Source: Actinomycetota bacterium
GTDB lineage: Bacteria > Actinomycetota > Acidimicrobiia > Acidimicrobiales > CADCSY01
Direction: 5' to 3'
DNA: 64,000 nt
Assembly (NCBI GenBank): GCA_004366205.1
Contig: SIRW01000090.1
Coordinates: 1 to 64,000 of the forward strand
How positions within the stretch are numbered: position 1 is the stretch's first letter; every line of letters begins with the position of its first letter. The position numbers and the translations under genes are program-made. The notes beneath the pieces were generated by a model that searched no databases, was not told the DNA's origin, and was given only the letters and a program-made list of their open reading frames with translations. Shown here in pieces: positions 8,150-16,012 of the stretch.

Positions 8150-9903
8150 GCGGCGGGGCGCAGGTCGAGGCGGTCAAGGCCGGCAGCCGCCATCTGCGCG
8201 GCGACCTGGCCACCGAGCTCGACGACGGCGCCGACCACTTCAGCGCCGAGGGCGTCACCGTGCTCAAGTTCCACGGGATCTACCAGCAGGACGACCGCGA
8301 CGTCCGCCGGGAGCGGACGGCCAGGCGCCTACCGCTCGCGTACTCCTGCATGGTGCGCGCCGCCGTCCCCGGTGGTGTGCTGCCGGCCGAGCAGTGGCTC
8401 GCCGTCGACCGGGTCGCCGACGAGGTCGGCGACGGCAGCCTGCGGCTCACCACCCGCCAGGGCGTGCAGTACCACTTCGTCGCCAAGGACGGCCTGCGGC
8501 CGCTCATCGGCGCGCTCAACCGCAACCTCGTCACCACGCTGGCGGCGTGCGGCGACGTCGTGCGCAACACCATGGGGTGCCCGGCGGTGCTGCCGGGCCG
8601 GGCCGTGCTGGGGGCTACGGCGGCGGCCATCGCCGAGCGCTTCCGGCCGCGCACCCGGGCGTACTGGGAGCTGTGGGTCGACGGTGAGCGGGCCGTCACC
8701 GCCGAGGCGGGCCCGGACCCCGACCACTCAGACGAGGACGAAGACGAGCCGATCTACGGCGACACGTACCTGCCCCGCAAGTTCAAGATCGGGTTGGCCT
8801 GGCCCGGCGACAACTGCGTCGACGTCTACAGCCAGGACATCGGCATCGTGCCCACGCTGGCGGCGGGCACGACCGGCGAGGTGACGGGCTTCGTGGTGCT
8901 GGCGGGCGGCGGGCTGGGCATGAGCCACGCCCGGGAGGACGACACCTACCCGCGGCTGGCGACCCCCGTCGGCTGGGTCGAGCCCGACGGGCTGCTCGAC
9001 GTGTGCGAGGCGATCGTCACGACCCAACGGGACCACGGCAACCGCGAGGACCGCCAGCGGGCGCGCCTCAAGTACCTGATCGACGACCGGGGCGAGGCGT
9101 GGTTCCGCGCCGAGGTCGAGCGGCGCCTCGGCCGGCCGCTCGCCGGCGCCCCGCTGCTGCCCCCCTGGGCCACCAGCGACGACCACCTGGGCTGGCACGA
9201 GCAGTCCGACGGCCGTTGGACGCTCGGTGTACCGGTGGAGTCCGGCCGCCTGCGGGACGGCGACAGCGCTCGGCCGCGGGCGGCGCTCCGCGCCCTCGTG
9301 GGCGCGGTCGTCCCCGAGGTGCGCATCACCCCCCGCCAGGACCTGCTGCTGTGCGGCATCGCCGCGGTCGATCGCGCCGAGGTCGAGGCGGTGCTGCGGT
9401 CGCACGGCGTGGTGCTCGCCGACCAGCTGGGCGGGGTGGCCCGCCACGCCATGGCGTGCCCGGCCCTGCCCACCTGCGGCCAGGCGCTGGCCGAGGCCGA
9501 GCGGGCCCTGCCCGGTGTCGTCGACGACCTCACCAAGGCCACCGAGGCCGCTGGGCTCGCCGGCATCCCGCTGCGGGTCAACATGACCGGCTGCCCGAAC
9601 GGCTGCGCCCGTCCCTACACGGCCGAGATCGGCGTGGTGGGCCGCACCAAGCGCACGTACGACCTGTACGTGGGCGGGTCCGCCGGCGGCGAGCGCCTCG
9701 CCGAGCGGCTCATCGCCGACGTACCCCTCGAGCACCTGCCCGCCGCCCTCGGGCCGCTCCTCGAGCGCTACCGGGCCGAGGCCGAGCCCGGCGAGGCGTT
9801 CGGTGACTTCTGCCACCGGGTCGGCGTGGCGACGCTCGCGACGCTGGTGCCCGAGCCCGAGCGGCGCCGCCGCCGGGTCGCGGCCGATGGCGGGGAGGGA
9901 TAG
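8146..9903 (+). CDS. Assimilatory ferredoxin-type sulfite reductase (siroheme, 4Fe-4S)
   Basis: 585 aa. Six-electron reduction of sulfite to sulfide. Two ferredoxin-like/sirohem domain pairs are visible, and the siroheme-[4Fe-4S] ligands CPALPTC (about 436) and TGCPNGC (about 480) are in place. The single-chain size and RNTMGCP / YLPRKFKIGLA segments fit the Sir/NirA ferredoxin-dependent group more than CysI plus CysJ; nitrite reductase is the alternative, but the operon argues for sulfite. A short acidic insert (DHSDEDEDE) lies before YGDTYLPRKF. GTG 8146 overlaps cysN (GTGA). Confidence 0.9.
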   Translation: MSGGAQVEAVKAGSRHLRGDLATELDDGADHFSAEGVTVLKFHGIYQQDDRDVRRERTARRLPLAYSCMVRAAVPGGVLPAEQWLAVDRVADEVGDGSLRLTTRQGVQYHFVAKDGLRPLIGALNRNLVTTLAACGDVVRNTMGCPAVLPGRAVLGATAAAIAERFRPRTRAYWELWVDGERAVTAEAGPDPDHSDEDEDEPIYGDTYLPRKFKIGLAWPGDNCVDVYSQDIGIVPTLAAGTTGEVTGFVVLAGGGLGMSHAREDDTYPRLATPVGWVEPDGLLDVCEAIVTTQRDHGNREDRQRARLKYLIDDRGEAWFRAEVERRLGRPLAGAPLLPPWATSDDHLGWHEQSDGRWTLGVPVESGRLRDGDSARPRAALRALVGAVVPEVRITPRQDLLLCGIAAVDRAEVEAVLRSHGVVLADQLGGVARHAMACPALPTCGQALAEAERALPGVVDDLTKATEAAGLAGIPLRVNMTGCPNGCARPYTAEIGVVGRTKRTYDLYVGGSAGGERLAERLIADVPLEHLPAALGPLLERYRAEAEPGEAFGDFCHRVGVATLATLVPEPERRRRRVAADGGEG

Positions 9904-10538
9904 TGGCGGCGCCCGTGTTCCCCGTCGCCCTGCGCCTCGAGGGGCGCTCGTGCCTCGTCGTCGGCGGCGGCCGCATCGCCGCCCGCAAGGCCGAGGGCCT
10001 GCTCGAGTGCGGGGCGGCCGTGACGATCGTGGCGCCGGAGATCGGCCCCGAGGCGGCGGCGCTCGCCGCGTGGGGGGTGCGCCTCGAGCGCCGGCCCTAC
10101 GAGCGGGGCGAGGTGGCGGGCCACTGGCTGGCGGTCGCCGCCACCGACGACCCGGCGGTGAACCACGCCGTGTTCGTCGACGGCGAGGCCGCCCGTGTGT
10201 GGGTGAACGCCGCGGATGACCCGGCAAACTGCTCGTACACGCTGCCGGCCGTCGCCCGCTCCGGCGACGTCACGCTCGCGGTGTCCACCGCCGGCGCCTC
10301 GCCCGCGCTCGCCCAGTGGCTGCGCGACCGCTGCGCCGCGGAGCTCGCGACCGCCGGGCGCATGACCCGCACGCTCGTGCACCTCCGCGGGGCGGTCCGC
10401 GCGGCCGGCCGCTCGACCGAGGGCCTGCCCTGGCGCGCGCTGATCGAGGACCTCGCCGGCGACGACGCCCGAGGCGACGAGCGCGCCGCCCGCCGCCGCG
10501 CCGGCGAGTGGATCGCCGCCCTGGGGCTCCAGCAGTGA
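9903..10538 (+). CDS. Precorrin-2 dehydrogenase / sirohydrochlorin ferrochelatase (Met8/CysG-N type)
   Basis: 211 aa. NAD-dependent oxidation of precorrin-2 and iron insertion to give siroheme for the upstream reductase. The Rossmann motif VVGGGRIAARKAEGLL, VAATDDPAVN, and NAADDPANCSYTLPAV are characteristic of SirC/Met8; SGDVTLAVSTAGASPALA marks the dimerisation/catalytic part. GTG 9903 overlaps the sir stop by one base (TAGTG). The methyltransferase half of CysG is provided by the next gene. Confidence 0.91.
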   Translation: MAAPVFPVALRLEGRSCLVVGGGRIAARKAEGLLECGAAVTIVAPEIGPEAAALAAWGVRLERRPYERGEVAGHWLAVAATDDPAVNHAVFVDGEAARVWVNAADDPANCSYTLPAVARSGDVTLAVSTAGASPALAQWLRDRCAAELATAGRMTRTLVHLRGAVRAAGRSTEGLPWRALIEDLAGDDARGDERAARRRAGEWIAALGLQQ

Positions 10539-11293
10539 CCGTGCACCTCGTGGGCTGCGGGCCCGGCGACGCCGAGTTGCTCACCGTGCGCGCCGCCCGG
10601 CTGATCGCCACCGCCGACGTCGTGGTGCACGACCGTCTCGTGGGCCCCGGCGTGCTCGCCCTGGCCCGGCCCGGGGCCGAGCGCATCGACGTGGGCAAGG
10701 CCCCCGGGGCGTCGCGCTCCCAGGAGCTCATCAACGCCCTCCTGGTCGAGCTCGGCCGCGGGGGCGGCGAGGTCGTGCGGCTCAAGGGCGGCGACCCGTT
10801 CGTGTTCGGTCGGGGTGGCGAGGAGGCCATGGCGCTGGCGGCCGCCGGCGTCCCGTTCACCGTCGTCCCGGGGATCACCTCCGCGGTCGCCGTGCCCGCC
10901 GCGGCCGGGGTTCCCGTCACCCACCGGGGCGTGGCGGCTTCGTTCACGGTCGTGACCGGCAACCGGGCGCCCGGGCAACCCCCGGTCGACTGGGAAGCCC
11001 TCGCCCGCGTGGGCGGCACGATCGTCGTGCTCATGGGCGTCGCCGAGCGGGCCGCCATCGCCGAACGTCTGCTCGGCGGTGGCCTCGATCCCACCACCCC
11101 GGTGTGCGCGGTCATGGCCGGCACCTCGACCGAGCAGCACGTCGTGCGCACCACCCTGGCCGGGTTGGGCGCCGCCGACGTGACCAACCCCGCCACGATC
11201 GTCATCGGTGCCGTCGCCGCCCTCGACCTCGGCACCTGGTCCCCCACCGCGTCCCCCGCTGCCGCCACCCTCGCCACCCCCACCCGCCCCTGA
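10535..11293 (+). CDS. cobA: Uroporphyrinogen-III C-methyltransferase
   Basis: 252 aa. Two SAM-dependent methylations convert uroporphyrinogen III into precorrin-2, the siroheme precursor. The N-terminal HLVGCGPGDAELLTVRA, VRLKGGDPFVFGRGGEE and VPGITSAVAVPAAAGVPVTHRG motifs identify SUMT. GTG 10535 overlaps the previous stop (GTGA). It closes the sulfate operon; the C-terminal 20 residues are an Ala/Thr/Pro tail followed directly by a hairpin. Confidence 0.93.
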   Translation: MTVHLVGCGPGDAELLTVRAARLIATADVVVHDRLVGPGVLALARPGAERIDVGKAPGASRSQELINALLVELGRGGGEVVRLKGGDPFVFGRGGEEAMALAAAGVPFTVVPGITSAVAVPAAAGVPVTHRGVAASFTVVTGNRAPGQPPVDWEALARVGGTIVVLMGVAERAAIAERLLGGGLDPTTPVCAVMAGTSTEQHVVRTTLAGLGAADVTNPATIVIGAVAALDLGTWSPTASPAAATLATPTRP

Positions 11294-11297
11294 CCCG

Positions 11298-11350
11298 CCG
11301 AATACCGGACCGAAGTGGCGCGCTGCGCGCCACTCGCGCCCACTATTCGG
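11298..11350. terminator. Nested hairpin after cobA
   Basis: A perfect 9-bp stem AGTGGCGCG/CGCGCCACT with a 3-nt loop (11314-11334) is enclosed by a second inverted repeat CCGAATA/TATTCGG (11298-11304, 11344-11350). It starts five bases after the cobA stop and probably ends the sulfate operon. There is no T tract. Confidence 0.55.
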
Positions 11351-11385
11351 CGAGGCGGTGCCGGCGGCGTGGGAACGCCCGGCGG

Positions 11386-11520
11386 TCAGACGCCGCGGCG
11401 GACGACGATGTGGCGCTCGGCGCGGTCGACCTCCTCGAGGCCGCGCTCGGCATGACCGGAGCCTCCCACGCCATGCGGACGGATGTGGTCCGCATCGCCG
11501 CGGGTACGGTCGGAGGTCAT
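11386..11520 (-). CDS. Small hypothetical protein (44 aa)
   Basis: Below the ORF-track cutoff. The ATG (11518-11520) overlaps the ATG of the divergent carbonic anhydrase gene, and the frame fills most of a gap that is otherwise empty on both strands. The predicted peptide is charged, with an amphipathic C-terminal half (ERGLEEVDRAERHIVVRRGV) and no membrane segment or cysteine. No family recognised. It may be noncoding, since GC-rich DNA yields such frames by chance. Confidence 0.35.
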   Translation of the reverse strand: MTSDRTRGDADHIRPHGVGGSGHAERGLEEVDRAERHIVVRRGV

Positions 11521-12037
11521 GGCTGTCTACGCCCTGGGCGACCGCGTGCCCGACATCCACCCCGACGCCTACGTACACCCCGACGCCACCGTGATCGGTG
11601 ACGTCCGCATCGGCGCCGAGGCCACGGTCTGGCCCGGTGCGGTGCTGCGGGGCGACTACGGCCGCATCGAGGTGGGGGCGCGCACGTCGGTGCAGGACGG
11701 CACGGTCGTCCACGCCACCGCCGAGCTGGCCACGGTCATCGGCCGCGACTGCGTGATCGGCCACGTCGCGCACCTCGAGGGCTGCACGATCGAGGACGGC
11801 TCGCTCGTGGGGTCGGGCTCGGTCGTGCTGCACCGGGCGGTGGTGCGAAGCGGCGCGCTGGTCGGCGCCAACGCCGTCGTCCCCAACGGCATGGAGGTCC
11901 CGGGCGGGGCCATGGCCCTCGGCATCCCGGCCACCATCCGCGAGGGCGCCGTCGAGCCCGGGCGCTTCGACCGGGGCGTGCAGACCTACGTCGAGAACGG
12001 CCGCCGCTACCGCGAGCAGCTGCGGCGCATCGACTGA
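11519..12037 (+). CDS. Gamma-class carbonic anhydrase family protein
   Basis: 172 aa left-handed beta-helix hexapeptide-repeat protein, seen as successive IGDVRIGAEATVWPGAVLRGD-like turns. Metal-ligand histidines fit TVVHA and GHVAH, as in YrdA/CaiE-like gamma carbonic anhydrases. It would hydrate CO2, though many relatives lack measured activity. ATG 11519 follows GGAGGT. It is convergent with the rhodanese gene. Confidence 0.88.
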   Translation: MAVYALGDRVPDIHPDAYVHPDATVIGDVRIGAEATVWPGAVLRGDYGRIEVGARTSVQDGTVVHATAELATVIGRDCVIGHVAHLEGCTIEDGSLVGSGSVVLHRAVVRSGALVGANAVVPNGMEVPGGAMALGIPATIREGAVEPGRFDRGVQTYVENGRRYREQLRRID

Positions 12038-12100
12038 GACCGCCGGCGGTCCACCAGGCTCCGGACCGCACCGCCACCCGGGAGCGGCGGCGGGTCCGGT
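12038..12100. terminator. Palindromes between convergent carbonic anhydrase and rhodanese genes
   Basis: A perfect 14-bp palindrome, GACCGCCGGCGGTC (12038-12051), begins right at the stop region of the plus-strand gene and is followed by a second GC-rich inverted repeat (GGACCGC..GCGGGTCC). The position between convergent stops suggests termination in both directions. Confidence 0.4.
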
Positions 12101-12112
12101 CCCGGCGGCGGG

Positions 12113-12961
12113 CTACCTCTCGATGGGGACGTCGATCAGCGAGCCGTACTCGGTCCAGGAGCCGTCGTAGTTGCGGACGTTGCCGTACCCGAGGATCTGG
12201 GTGAGCACGAACCACGTGTGGGCGCTGCGCTCGCCGATGCGGCAGTAGGCGACGATCTCCTTGTCCGGCGTGATGTCCTCGCCCTCGTAGAGGGCCTTCA
12301 GCTGGTCCTCGGGGAGGAAGCGGCCGGTCTCGGGGTCGACCGCCTTGCCCCATGGCACGTTCCGCGCGCCGGGGATGTGGCCGGGGACCATGGCGGCCTC
12401 GTTGGGCAGGTGGTCCGGAGCGAGGCGCTCGCCGCGATACTCCTCGGGCGAGCGCACGTCGACGAGCCCGGTGCCCGACGGCGCCCCCACGAACTCGGCG
12501 AGCACCTGATCGCGCCGGGCCCGGATCGACTCGTCGGCCTCCTTGGCGGTGTACCCGCTCGTGGGCTCCACCTTGGTCGCCTCGGAGGTCAGCTCGCGGC
12601 CCTCCTTCTCCCAGGCGATGCGGCCGCCGTCCATGAGGCTCACCTTCTCGTGGCCGTAGACCTTGAAGTACCAGAAGGCGTAGGCGGCGAACCAGTTGTT
12701 CGAGCCGCCGTAGAGCACGACGTGGTGGTCGTTGGTGATGCCCCGGCTGTCCATCAGCTGCTCGAAGCCCTCCTTGGACAGGAAGGTGCGCCGAAGCGGG
12801 TCCTGGAAGTCGAGCTGCCAGTCGAAGCCGACGGCGCCGGGGATGTGGTTCTCGTTGTACTTGCTGGCGTCCTCGTCGACCTCGGCGATCACCACGTTCG
12901 GGTCGTCGAGGTGCTCCTGCACCCAGTCGGTGCTGACGAGCGATTCGGGATGTGCGGGCAT
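12113..12961 (-). CDS. Thiosulfate sulfurtransferase (two-domain rhodanese)
   Basis: 282 aa, two rhodanese domains in tandem. The catalytic loop CRIGERS in the second domain matches the thiosulfate:cyanide sulfurtransferases of actinobacteria (SseA/CysA family) rather than mercaptopyruvate sulfurtransferase (CG[S/T]GVT). The N-terminal domain keeps HIPGAVGFDW but has lost the cysteine, as is usual. ATG 12961. It is close to the sulfate operon but on the opposite strand, in keeping with a role in sulfane sulfur handling. Confidence 0.92.
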   Translation of the reverse strand: MPAHPESLVSTDWVQEHLDDPNVVIAEVDEDASKYNENHIPGAVGFDWQLDFQDPLRRTFLSKEGFEQLMDSRGITNDHHVVLYGGSNNWFAAYAFWYFKVYGHEKVSLMDGGRIAWEKEGRELTSEATKVEPTSGYTAKEADESIRARRDQVLAEFVGAPSGTGLVDVRSPEEYRGERLAPDHLPNEAAMVPGHIPGARNVPWGKAVDPETGRFLPEDQLKALYEGEDITPDKEIVAYCRIGERSAHTWFVLTQILGYGNVRNYDGSWTEYGSLIDVPIER

Positions 12962-13033
12962 GGGTGGTCTCTCCTGACGGATCGGGCAGAGGTGGTGGGG
13001 GCGTGCGCGCTCGCCGGTACACACCTTACAGGC

Positions 13034-13060
13034 AATTCCCGACCAAGTCACTAGGGATTT
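13034..13060. promoter_or_regulatory. Possible operator between rhodanese and ferritin-like genes
   Basis: AATTCCC (13034-13040) and GGGATTT (13054-13060) form a 6-of-7 inverted repeat in the A/T-richer core of the 120-bp divergent region. A smaller GAC-CAA-GTC inverted repeat lies inside it. It may bind an Rrf2-like or other redox/iron regulator; this is only a shape-based suggestion. Confidence 0.3.
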
Positions 13061-13081
13061 GGCGCTCGGTAGGCTCGGGCC

Positions 13082-13624
13082 ATGGCCGAGTTCCTCACCG
13101 ACATCGAGACGATCCGCCGCCGGGCCCGGGAGAAGATGGACGAGGGCCCCATCACCGACGCCTACGGCGCCGACCGTGAGCGGGTGATCGAGGTGCTCAA
13201 CGAGGTGCTCGCCACCGAGATCGTCTGCTACCTGCGCTACAAGCGCCACTACTTCACCGCCACCGGCATCCACGCCGCCCCCGTCGCCGCCGAGTTCCTC
13301 GAGCACGCCAACCAGGAGCTGGCGCACGCCGACCTGGCGGCCATGCGCATCACCCAGCTCCAGGGCGAGCCCGACTTCAACCCGGCTGGCCTCGTGACGC
13401 GCAGCCACGCCGAGTACGTCGAGGGCGAGTCCCTCGTGGACATGATCAAAGAGGACCTGGTGGCCGAGCGCATCGCCATCGCCTCGTACCACGAGATCGC
13501 CCAGTGGCTCGGCGACAAGGACCCGACCACCCGGCGCATCATCGAGGAGATCCTCGCCACCGAGGAGGAGCACGCCGACGACCTGCTCGGCCTGCTCGAG
13601 GACCTGGGCGAGCCCGCCGGCTGA
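13082..13624 (+). CDS. Ferritin-like di-iron protein (bacterioferritin-type)
   Basis: 180 aa four-helix bundle. Di-iron ligands fit E in LATEIVCYLRYKRH, E/H in EFLEHANQELAHADL, E in LVAERIAIASYHE and E/H in TEEEHADDLL. Size and pattern resemble bacterioferritin-like proteins of actinobacteria; no heme-binding Met is obvious. Iron storage or peroxide protection is likely. ATG 13082, divergent from the rhodanese gene. Confidence 0.85.
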   Translation: MAEFLTDIETIRRRAREKMDEGPITDAYGADRERVIEVLNEVLATEIVCYLRYKRHYFTATGIHAAPVAAEFLEHANQELAHADLAAMRITQLQGEPDFNPAGLVTRSHAEYVEGESLVDMIKEDLVAERIAIASYHEIAQWLGDKDPTTRRIIEEILATEEEHADDLLGLLEDLGEPAG

Positions 13625-13644
13625 GCGGCACGGCCGGTCGCCGG

Positions 13645-14349
13645 TCAGATGAGGGGGGCGGCGTGGACGGTGAGGCCGTAGCGGAGGTGGGTGGTGTCGT
13701 TGAAGCGCCGGATGATCCAACGCTCCTTCGTGACCACGATGTGGCTGATCGAGGCGTTGTCGGCGCCGATGAAGGCGAACGGCCGTGACGCCGCGGCCTC
13801 GCGGATGATCTGACCGATGACGCCGCCATGCGTGAACACCGCCACCCGCTGGTCGGGGTGGGCGGCGGCGATGCGCTCCACGCCGGCCCGCACGCGCGCC
13901 GCGAAGTGGTCGGCGGGCTCGGCGCCGGGGATGACGTCCCAGCGCTCCTCGGACCACATGCGCAGCGCGACGGGGTCGCCCTCGGCGACCTTCTGGCGGT
14001 AGAGCCCGCCCTCCCAGTCTCCGAGGTGCACCTCGCGCAGGTCGGCCTCGACCGCCGGCTCGATGCCGAGCCGCTCGACGAGCGGTGCGGCGGTCTCCGC
14101 GGTGCGCCGCAGCGTCGTCACGTAGATGGCGTCGACGCCCTCACCGGCGAGGCGCTCGGAGACGAGCCGGGCCTGCTCCTGGCCGGTGGTCGAGAGCGCC
14201 GGATCGCCGTGGCCGTCGACGAGGGGGAACGACTCGCCGGCGACGGCGGGCTCGGACTCGCCGTGGCGGACGAGCAGCAGCTCGGTGGCGCCCGGGGGCG
14301 GGGCGAATCGGTGCTGGCGGTACTGGCGGGGGGCGTCGTCGTCGGTCAC
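13645..14349 (-). CDS. Histidine phosphatase family protein
   Basis: 234 aa. The catalytic RHGE motif (LLLVRHGESEP, about residue 28), R of TTLRRTAETA, the acid in LREVHLGDWEGG and THGGVI with the second histidine place it in the phosphoglycerate-mutase-like branch. Substrates range from phosphosugars to alpha-ribazole phosphate; none is indicated here. Convergent with the ferritin-like gene and divergent from the exonuclease. Confidence 0.88.
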   Translation of the reverse strand: MTDDDAPRQYRQHRFAPPPGATELLLVRHGESEPAVAGESFPLVDGHGDPALSTTGQEQARLVSERLAGEGVDAIYVTTLRRTAETAAPLVERLGIEPAVEADLREVHLGDWEGGLYRQKVAEGDPVALRMWSEERWDVIPGAEPADHFAARVRAGVERIAAAHPDQRVAVFTHGGVIGQIIREAAASRPFAFIGADNASISHIVVTKERWIIRRFNDTTHLRYGLTVHAAPLI

Positions 14350-14420
14350 GCTCCGGCAGCGTAGAGGCCCGACCGGTGGGCATCCGCCTGGCTGTCACAC
14401 CTGGTCCCTACGCTGCTGGC

Positions 14421-15050
14421 ATGCGATCCGGGGGCGGGCCCCGATACGGCCTCGACATCGAGACCGACACGAGCGCGAACGGGCTCGACCCCGCGGTCGC
14501 CACCGTGATCGCCGTCGCCGTCGCCGGGCCGGACGGCGACACGGTGCTCACCGGCGACGAGCCCGAGCTGCTGGCCCGGCTCGACGACCACCTCGCGGCC
14601 CTCGAACCCGGCGTGCTCGTGACGTGGAACGGCGCGTGCTTCGATCTGCCGTTCCTCGCCCACCGGGCGGGACACCGGGGCGTGCCGCTCGGCCTCGAGG
14701 TGCTCGCCGACCCCGCCATCCCGTGCAGCCGGCGCGACGCCGTGCTCGTCGGCCACCGCGGCCGCTGGTACGGGCACACGCACCTCGACGCGTACCAGGT
14801 CTACCGCCGGTGGACCCGCACCCTGGGGGTGACCGGCGCGCTCAAGGCGGTCGCCCGGTCGGCGGGCCTGCGCCCGGTGGAGGTCGACCGCGAGCGGTTG
14901 CACGAGCTCGACGCCGCCACGCTGCGGGCCTACGTGGCGAGCGACGCCCGACTGGCAGTGGAGCTCGCCGGGCGCTGCTGGGACCTCGCCCTCGCCTACG
15001 CCGACGACCGCGCCGCACCGCACGCGCTCCCGCTCCTCCGCCCCGCCTGA
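14421..15050 (+). CDS. DnaQ-like 3'-5' exonuclease domain protein
   Basis: 209 aa with the DEDD-type exonuclease pattern: GLDIETD (ExoI), TWNGACFDLPFL (ExoII) and YVASDARLAVEL (ExoIII). It resembles the stand-alone PolB-like ribonuclease H fold exonucleases. ATG 14421 is chosen because the upstream part of the ORF overlaps the divergent phosphatase gene. Nucleic acid trimming or repair is likely; exact role unknown. Confidence 0.75.
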   Translation: MRSGGGPRYGLDIETDTSANGLDPAVATVIAVAVAGPDGDTVLTGDEPELLARLDDHLAALEPGVLVTWNGACFDLPFLAHRAGHRGVPLGLEVLADPAIPCSRRDAVLVGHRGRWYGHTHLDAYQVYRRWTRTLGVTGALKAVARSAGLRPVEVDRERLHELDAATLRAYVASDARLAVELAGRCWDLALAYADDRAAPHALPLLRPA

Positions 15051-15079
15051 CCCGGGTGGGAGGAGGCTGACGGCGCGCT

Positions 15080-16012
15080 TCAGCGGTAGCGGGCGAGGAT
15101 GCGGCGGGCGGCGTCGGCGCCGGCGGTGCGGTCCGCCTCGGGCTCGACCACCCACGCCTCGGGGCCGAGGCGCAGCAGGAGCCGCTCGAGCCACGCCTGG
15201 CCCCCGACGGCGAAGCGCACCGTGCGGGAGCCGTCGTCGTGCTCCTCGAGCACCTCGTTGGGGTAGGTCTCGACCACCCACGTGCCGTCGGGCGGCACCC
15301 GGATGGTGACCGCCCGGGTGTCGGGGCTGGAGCGGAAGGCGGGTCCGGGCCGGTCGGGTACCGGTCCGGGGGTGAAGATGTCGCCGGAGGGCCGCACCTC
15401 GCGTATCCGGTCGACGCGGAACAGGCGCCGGTCCTCGACCCGGTGGCAGTACGCCTCGACGTACCAGTGGCCCTCCAGGGAGAGCACCTGGTGGGGGTCG
15501 ACGGCCCGGGTCGTCATCTCGTCGCGGCTCGCCGAGTAGTAGTCGATCTCGATGCGCTCCCGCCGCTCGGCCGCCTGGCGGACGGCGGCGAGGTGGACGG
15601 GCGCGTCGAGCTCGATCTCCACCGATCCGTGATCGCCGAGCGCCCCCTCCAGCTTCCGGAGGGCCCGGTCGAGGGCCCCCCCGGACTCGGTTCCGGGCAC
15701 GGCGAGGAGCGCCCGCCCGGCGGCCAGCACGGCGAAGCCCTCCGCGGGCGTGAGCCGCATCGGCCGCCGGAAGTAGTCGGGGATGCGCGCCTCGACCCCG
15801 TCGTCGTGCAGGAGCACCTCGATCAGGCGGTCAGGCGTGTACGGCGGGAGCCCGCACATGGCGACGAGCTCGAGCTCGCGGACGATCTCGGCCTCGGTCA
15901 TGCCGAAGCGCTGGCCGATCTCGTCGAACGTCGCCGAGCCCCGTTCCGCCAGCCAGGGGATCATGGCGAGGAGGCGGCGGAGGCGGTCCCCGGCCGCCAG
16001 CTGCGGGCTCAC
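15080..16012 (-). CDS. pafC: WYL-domain transcriptional regulator PafC
   Basis: 310 aa. N-terminal winged helix-turn-helix (ATFDEIGQRFGMTEAEIVRELE), then a WYL domain (EGHWYVEAYCHRVEDRRLFRVDRI) and WCX extension. PafB and PafC form the LexA-independent DNA damage regulator of actinobacteria. GTG 16012 overlaps the pafB stop (GTGA), so I prefer it to ATG 16054, which would overlap pafB by 46 nt. Confidence 0.88.
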   Translation of the reverse strand: MSPQLAAGDRLRRLLAMIPWLAERGSATFDEIGQRFGMTEAEIVRELELVAMCGLPPYTPDRLIEVLLHDDGVEARIPDYFRRPMRLTPAEGFAVLAAGRALLAVPGTESGGALDRALRKLEGALGDHGSVEIELDAPVHLAAVRQAAERRERIEIDYYSASRDEMTTRAVDPHQVLSLEGHWYVEAYCHRVEDRRLFRVDRIREVRPSGDIFTPGPVPDRPGPAFRSSPDTRAVTIRVPPDGTWVVETYPNEVLEEHDDGSRTVRFAVGGQAWLERLLLRLGPEAWVVEPEADRTAGADAARRILARYR

